64,000 bases of DNA from Streptomyces sp. NBRC 109706 (lineage in GTDB: Bacteria > Actinomycetota > Actinomycetes > Streptomycetales > Streptomycetaceae). Numbering within the stretch: position 1 is the first letter of the stretch; each line of letters starts with the position of its first letter. The notes under the pieces are model-generated. The model saw nothing but the letters and a program-made list of their open reading frames with translations, was not told the origin of the DNA and made no database searches. Shown here in pieces: positions 63,984 to 64,000 of the stretch. The position numbers were made by a program, and so were the translations under genes. Where the stretch lies: assembly GCF_000974485.1 (NCBI RefSeq), contig NZ_BBOM01000005.1:914289-978288 (forward strand). Reading direction: 5' to 3'.

Positions 63984-64000
63984 CGTTCATCCTCGGTCTT

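Overview
High-GC actinobacterial DNA, almost certainly Streptomyces or a close relative. Third codon positions are nearly all G or C, the nuoA-N operon is complete, menaquinone genes lie beside it, there are several Ser/Thr kinases and an MsiK-type ATPase, and many genes show leaderless promoters. No plasmid or phage backbone is seen except at the extreme right edge.

Layout. Positions 1-12.9 kb hold core and accessory genes: a 5'-truncated rarD, a phosphotransferase, a divergent CGNR/VOC pair, a membrane protein, a Ser/Thr kinase fused to an extracellular solute-binding domain, a DUF11 surface protein with a Cys/His-rich tail, a LolA-like protein, a polyprenyl diphosphate synthase, fumarylacetoacetase and a lipoprotein. 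Positions 13.1-29.3 kb are the 14-gene NADH:quinone oxidoreductase operon on the minus strand, preceded by a near-consensus Rex operator. Positions 29.7-37.4 kb hold a TauE/SafE transporter, a second Ser/Thr kinase, a secreted NlpC/P60 hydrolase, a methyltransferase remnant, a MenJ-like reductase, the MenG/UbiE methyltransferase, a small secreted protein and an SDR. The polyprenyl synthase, MenJ-like and MenG genes flank the nuo operon, so quinone synthesis and quinone reduction are encoded together.

Positions 37.5-51.5 kb are the most unusual part. They contain phzC, phzD and phzE homologues, which lead from primary metabolism to trans-2,3-dihydro-3-hydroxyanthranilate (DHHA). Divergent from them are a full carboxylic acid reductase (A-T-R) and a methyltransferase, followed by a DHA2-type exporter and a divergent MmyB-type regulator. 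No phzA/B, phzF, phzG or phzM is present, so this is not a phenazine cluster. The likely product is a reduced (aldehyde), possibly methylated, DHHA- or hydroxyanthranilate-type compound that I do not recognise. Two adjacent IS701-like 'transposases' at the left edge appear to lack catalytic acidic residues and may be domesticated.

Positions 51.5-62.2 kb hold a PAP2 phosphatase, a roughly 1-kb GC-rich minisatellite of about 21-bp units, a pentapeptide-repeat protein, a quinone oxidoreductase behind a MerR/SoxR-like operator, a GH36 alpha-galactosidase, an asparaginase, a DUF4429/SHOCT protein, a sugar nucleotidyltransferase, a small secreted protein and msiK. The window ends with tRNA-Thr(UGU) and a tyrosine integrase. 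These mark the edge of an integrated element that continues beyond position 64000.

Strong hairpin terminators separate most convergent pairs. Many long open frames antisense to these genes are GC-driven artefacts and are left out.
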